Below, piece after piece: positions 30,760-32,399 of a DNA stretch of 32,399 bases. Every line of letters begins with the position of its first letter. Positions within the stretch are counted from its first letter, which is position 1. The DNA comes from CAUPWF01 sp964369425. Its GTDB lineage: Bacteria; Bacillota; Clostridia; Lachnospirales; Lachnospiraceae. The notes beneath the pieces were generated by a model. It was given only the letters and a program-made list of their open reading frames with translations, ran no database searches and was not told the DNA's origin. A program made the position numbers and the translations under genes. The stretch is taken from positions 1 through 32,399 of the forward strand of contig CAYJGW010000030.1 of assembly GCA_964369425.1 (NCBI GenBank), written 5' to 3'.

Positions 30760-32399
30760 TTACAGTTCATTTTTCAGTATATCAATCTTTGATTGTCTAT
30801 ACTGCTTTGGTGTAACCCCTATATTCTTTTTGAATAGGGTATAAAAGTAATTTTCATTTTCCAACCCAATTTTAAATACAATCTCACTGATAGATAAACT
30901 GCTGTGCTCTAGCAAATAACAAGCTGCCTCAACTCTTCTCTTTTGAATATACGCTGCCAGAGAATATCCAGTATATTCTTTAAACGAAAAGGACAGATAC
31001 TTTACCGAAAATTTATACATAGTAGCGATACTTTGAGGGCATAACTCTTGATTCATATAATTCTCTTCTATGTAAGCTTTTATCGCCTCTAGCATTTTGC
31101 TTTGCGTATCTTGCTTGCGTTTTTTCACCTCTTCAAATAACACCTCCATTGCAATTAGATAGGATTCTTTAATCGATTGAATTTTTTGTTTTTCTAATAT
31201 CGAAGTGCGAACTTCTTTTAAATCCGCTTTCTGTGGAAATAATTTTGATGAGTTGATTTCATTTACAACCTCAATTGAATAATCTGTAAAATATAACAAT
31301 GATGCTTTCATGTTATCAAACTTTAGATTCATTATTTCCTCAAAGATTTTATCTACAATCTCTTCAAATTCTTTTTTGTTCCTCTTGTACAACATCTCCT
31401 TTAACCTGCTGTCTAAGCGCACATCATATCTCGTCTTATCTGAACTCAAATTCATTTTTACTGTTTCTGTTGATATCGGTGTGTCCATCCCTAACATGCG
31501 ATACTTTAACAGATTATTTGTCTCTTTATACATAAGAGATGACTTAGATAATGGAGAATAATAATCACTGGTAGCAATTGCTACTGACTGTTCTAACAAT
31601 TCTTCCACTCGACTCTTTACTTTCAATAGCTCTGCTCTAACATTTTCTTTCGATTCCCTTTCTCCATTAAACAAAATCACCAATCTCTTTCCTACGCGAA
31701 TCATGCAATTGTATTGAAATAGATCTTTTACTTCTACTTCTAACACTTTCTCTACTTTATCATAGTCTTTACTTTCCAACTCATTTAAAAAATGAATCAC
31801 TACAATTAGATTTTTAATACCTTCGTCTATGCCCACACCTAATACACGTTGCAATAGCTGAAACTGTTCTACTTTCATCTCTTCACTATCTTGAATCAAT
31901 CTCTTCAGTAATAGGTTGCATCTCTTTTTTTCCTGCACTATTACTGTGTTTTGCATAGTATCAAATTCATGAATCATCGTCTCATCTGACACATCAAGTT
32001 CATTGATTTGTTGCATTGTTTCTTTTACTGGTTTGTAAATGTATCTACTCAACCGTTCAGAGAGTTTCACTGCAATCAATATCAACCCACCTGTAATTAC
32101 AATCCACACTAAAGAAATTACTGTAGCCAATCCCACTGCATCTTGATTTTTACTGATACTTAGAATGTACCACTGATTCTCTTCAAAATATACACCAGAA
32201 GCATTATAAGTTTCTCCATTTGTTTTCAGTGTAAAACTCTCTCCTTCTTCAATGTTTTTTTTGATGTCTTCCTCTTTTTCTACTATCATATTTTTTCTTT
32301 GTGCATTGCCAATCACTTCTAACTCATTATTTAGGATAATTACTTCACTATCATCGGATGGTTCTATATTTTGTACTGCTTGTTCTACCAATACATCCA
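30760..32399 (-). CDS. AraC-family sensor-regulator with extracellular sensor and HAMP-like segment (5' end cut by window)
   Basis: The frame stays open to the last base, so the N-terminus lies outside; a TTG near 32391 is not a real start. The visible part contains the end of an extracellular sensor domain (dCache-like), a membrane helix (about 88-110 of the visible part), a HAMP-like segment with Y-K-P-V-K, a long middle region, and a C-terminal AraC helix-turn-helix pair (I-A-T-M-Y-K-F-S-V-K-Y-L, then I-S-E-I-V-F-K-I-G-L-E-N-E-N-Y-F). Such one-component regulators of Lachnospiraceae and Paenibacillaceae sense sugars outside the cell and activate nearby sugar genes. It lies 37 nt upstream of the GH43-like gene on the same strand with no terminator between, so it may be co-transcribed with and regulate these hydrolases. 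Confidence 0.85.
   Translation of the reverse strand, partial: DVLVEQAVQNIEPSDDSEVIILNNELEVIGNAQRKNMIVEKEEDIKKNIEEGESFTLKTNGETYNASGVYFEENQWYILSISKNQDAVGLATVISLVWIVITGGLILIAVKLSERLSRYIYKPVKETMQQINELDVSDETMIHEFDTMQNTVIVQEKKRCNLLLKRLIQDSEEMKVEQFQLLQRVLGVGIDEGIKNLIVVIHFLNELESKDYDKVEKVLEVEVKDLFQYNCMIRVGKRLVILFNGERESKENVRAELLKVKSRVEELLEQSVAIATSDYYSPLSKSSLMYKETNNLLKYRMLGMDTPISTETVKMNLSSDKTRYDVRLDSRLKEMLYKRNKKEFEEIVDKIFEEIMNLKFDNMKASLLYFTDYSIEVVNEINSSKLFPQKADLKEVRTSILEKQKIQSIKESYLIAMEVLFEEVKKRKQDTQSKMLEAIKAYIEENYMNQELCPQSIATMYKFSVKYLSFSFKEYTGYSLAAYIQKRRVEAACYLLEHSSLSISEIVFKIGLENENYFYTLFKKNIGVTPKQYRQSKIDILKNEL

Noticed and set aside
32389..32391. TTG start codon of the AraC-type regulator
   Set aside because: The frame is open through the window end and no ribosome site precedes the codon, so the gene is simply truncated by the window.

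Overview
This window is about 32.4 kb of low-GC DNA from a Clostridia-type Firmicute, most likely a Lachnospiraceae relative. Reasons: strong AGGAGG-type ribosome sites and sigma-A promoters, a sporulation sigma factor (sigH) in the cysE-cysS-mrnC-rlmB-sigH block, a Cys T-box, rqcH, a topB-type topoisomerase III, and a large GGG-repeat surface protein. It contains one 100-N assembly gap (19106-19205).

Layout. 1-1976 (+): a GrpB/UPF0157 protein and an orphan SARP/BTAD-type regulator. 8513-1973 (-): a tightly overlapping six-gene operon encoding a MerA-like flavin disulfide oxidoreductase without a mercury-binding domain, a CDP-alcohol phosphatidyltransferase, a TVP38/DedA-like membrane protein, and a complete YnjB-type ABC importer (lipoprotein, two permeases, ATPase). 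The content resembles the uncharacterised E. coli ydjXYZ-ynjABCDEF neighbourhood. 12944-8698 (-): promoter, Cys-specific T-box, then cysE, cysS, mrnC, rlmB and sigH with overlaps or gaps of at most 5 nt and one terminator. 14835-12946 (-): a small membrane protein, ispF with a Cys-rich tail, and a GNAT acetyltransferase. 15140-14872 (-): a tRNA-Val/tRNA-Met operon. 17438-15177 (-): topB. 17640-17940: an unannotated holin-like peptide of 31 codons with a convergent antisense RNA sharing its terminator, a probable type I toxin-antitoxin module. 18211-18025 (-): tRNA-Leu(AAG). 24679-18246 (-): a surface protein of more than 2000 residues, broken by the gap inside a 27-bp tandem repeat. 24786-24974: a 173-bp structured MITE with 14-bp GTAA-ended inverted repeats and an 8-bp target duplication, features of the IS66 family. 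25059-26798 (+): rqcH. 32399-26795 (-): an AraC-type sensor-regulator (cut by the window end), a GH43-like hydrolase and a GH106-like alpha-L-rhamnosidase, a small carbohydrate-use operon.

Working together: the T-box operon ties cysteine supply to cysteine synthesis and charging and, by read-through, possibly to rRNA maturation and SigH. The ABC/TVP38/CDP-alcohol/oxidoreductase operon looks like an import-plus-membrane-plus-redox unit of unknown substrate. The glycoside hydrolase operon is likely a regulated rhamnose-glycan system. Several starts were moved from the longest open frame to the codon with a proper ribosome site; each case is noted. All functional calls are from motif recognition by eye, without database searches.
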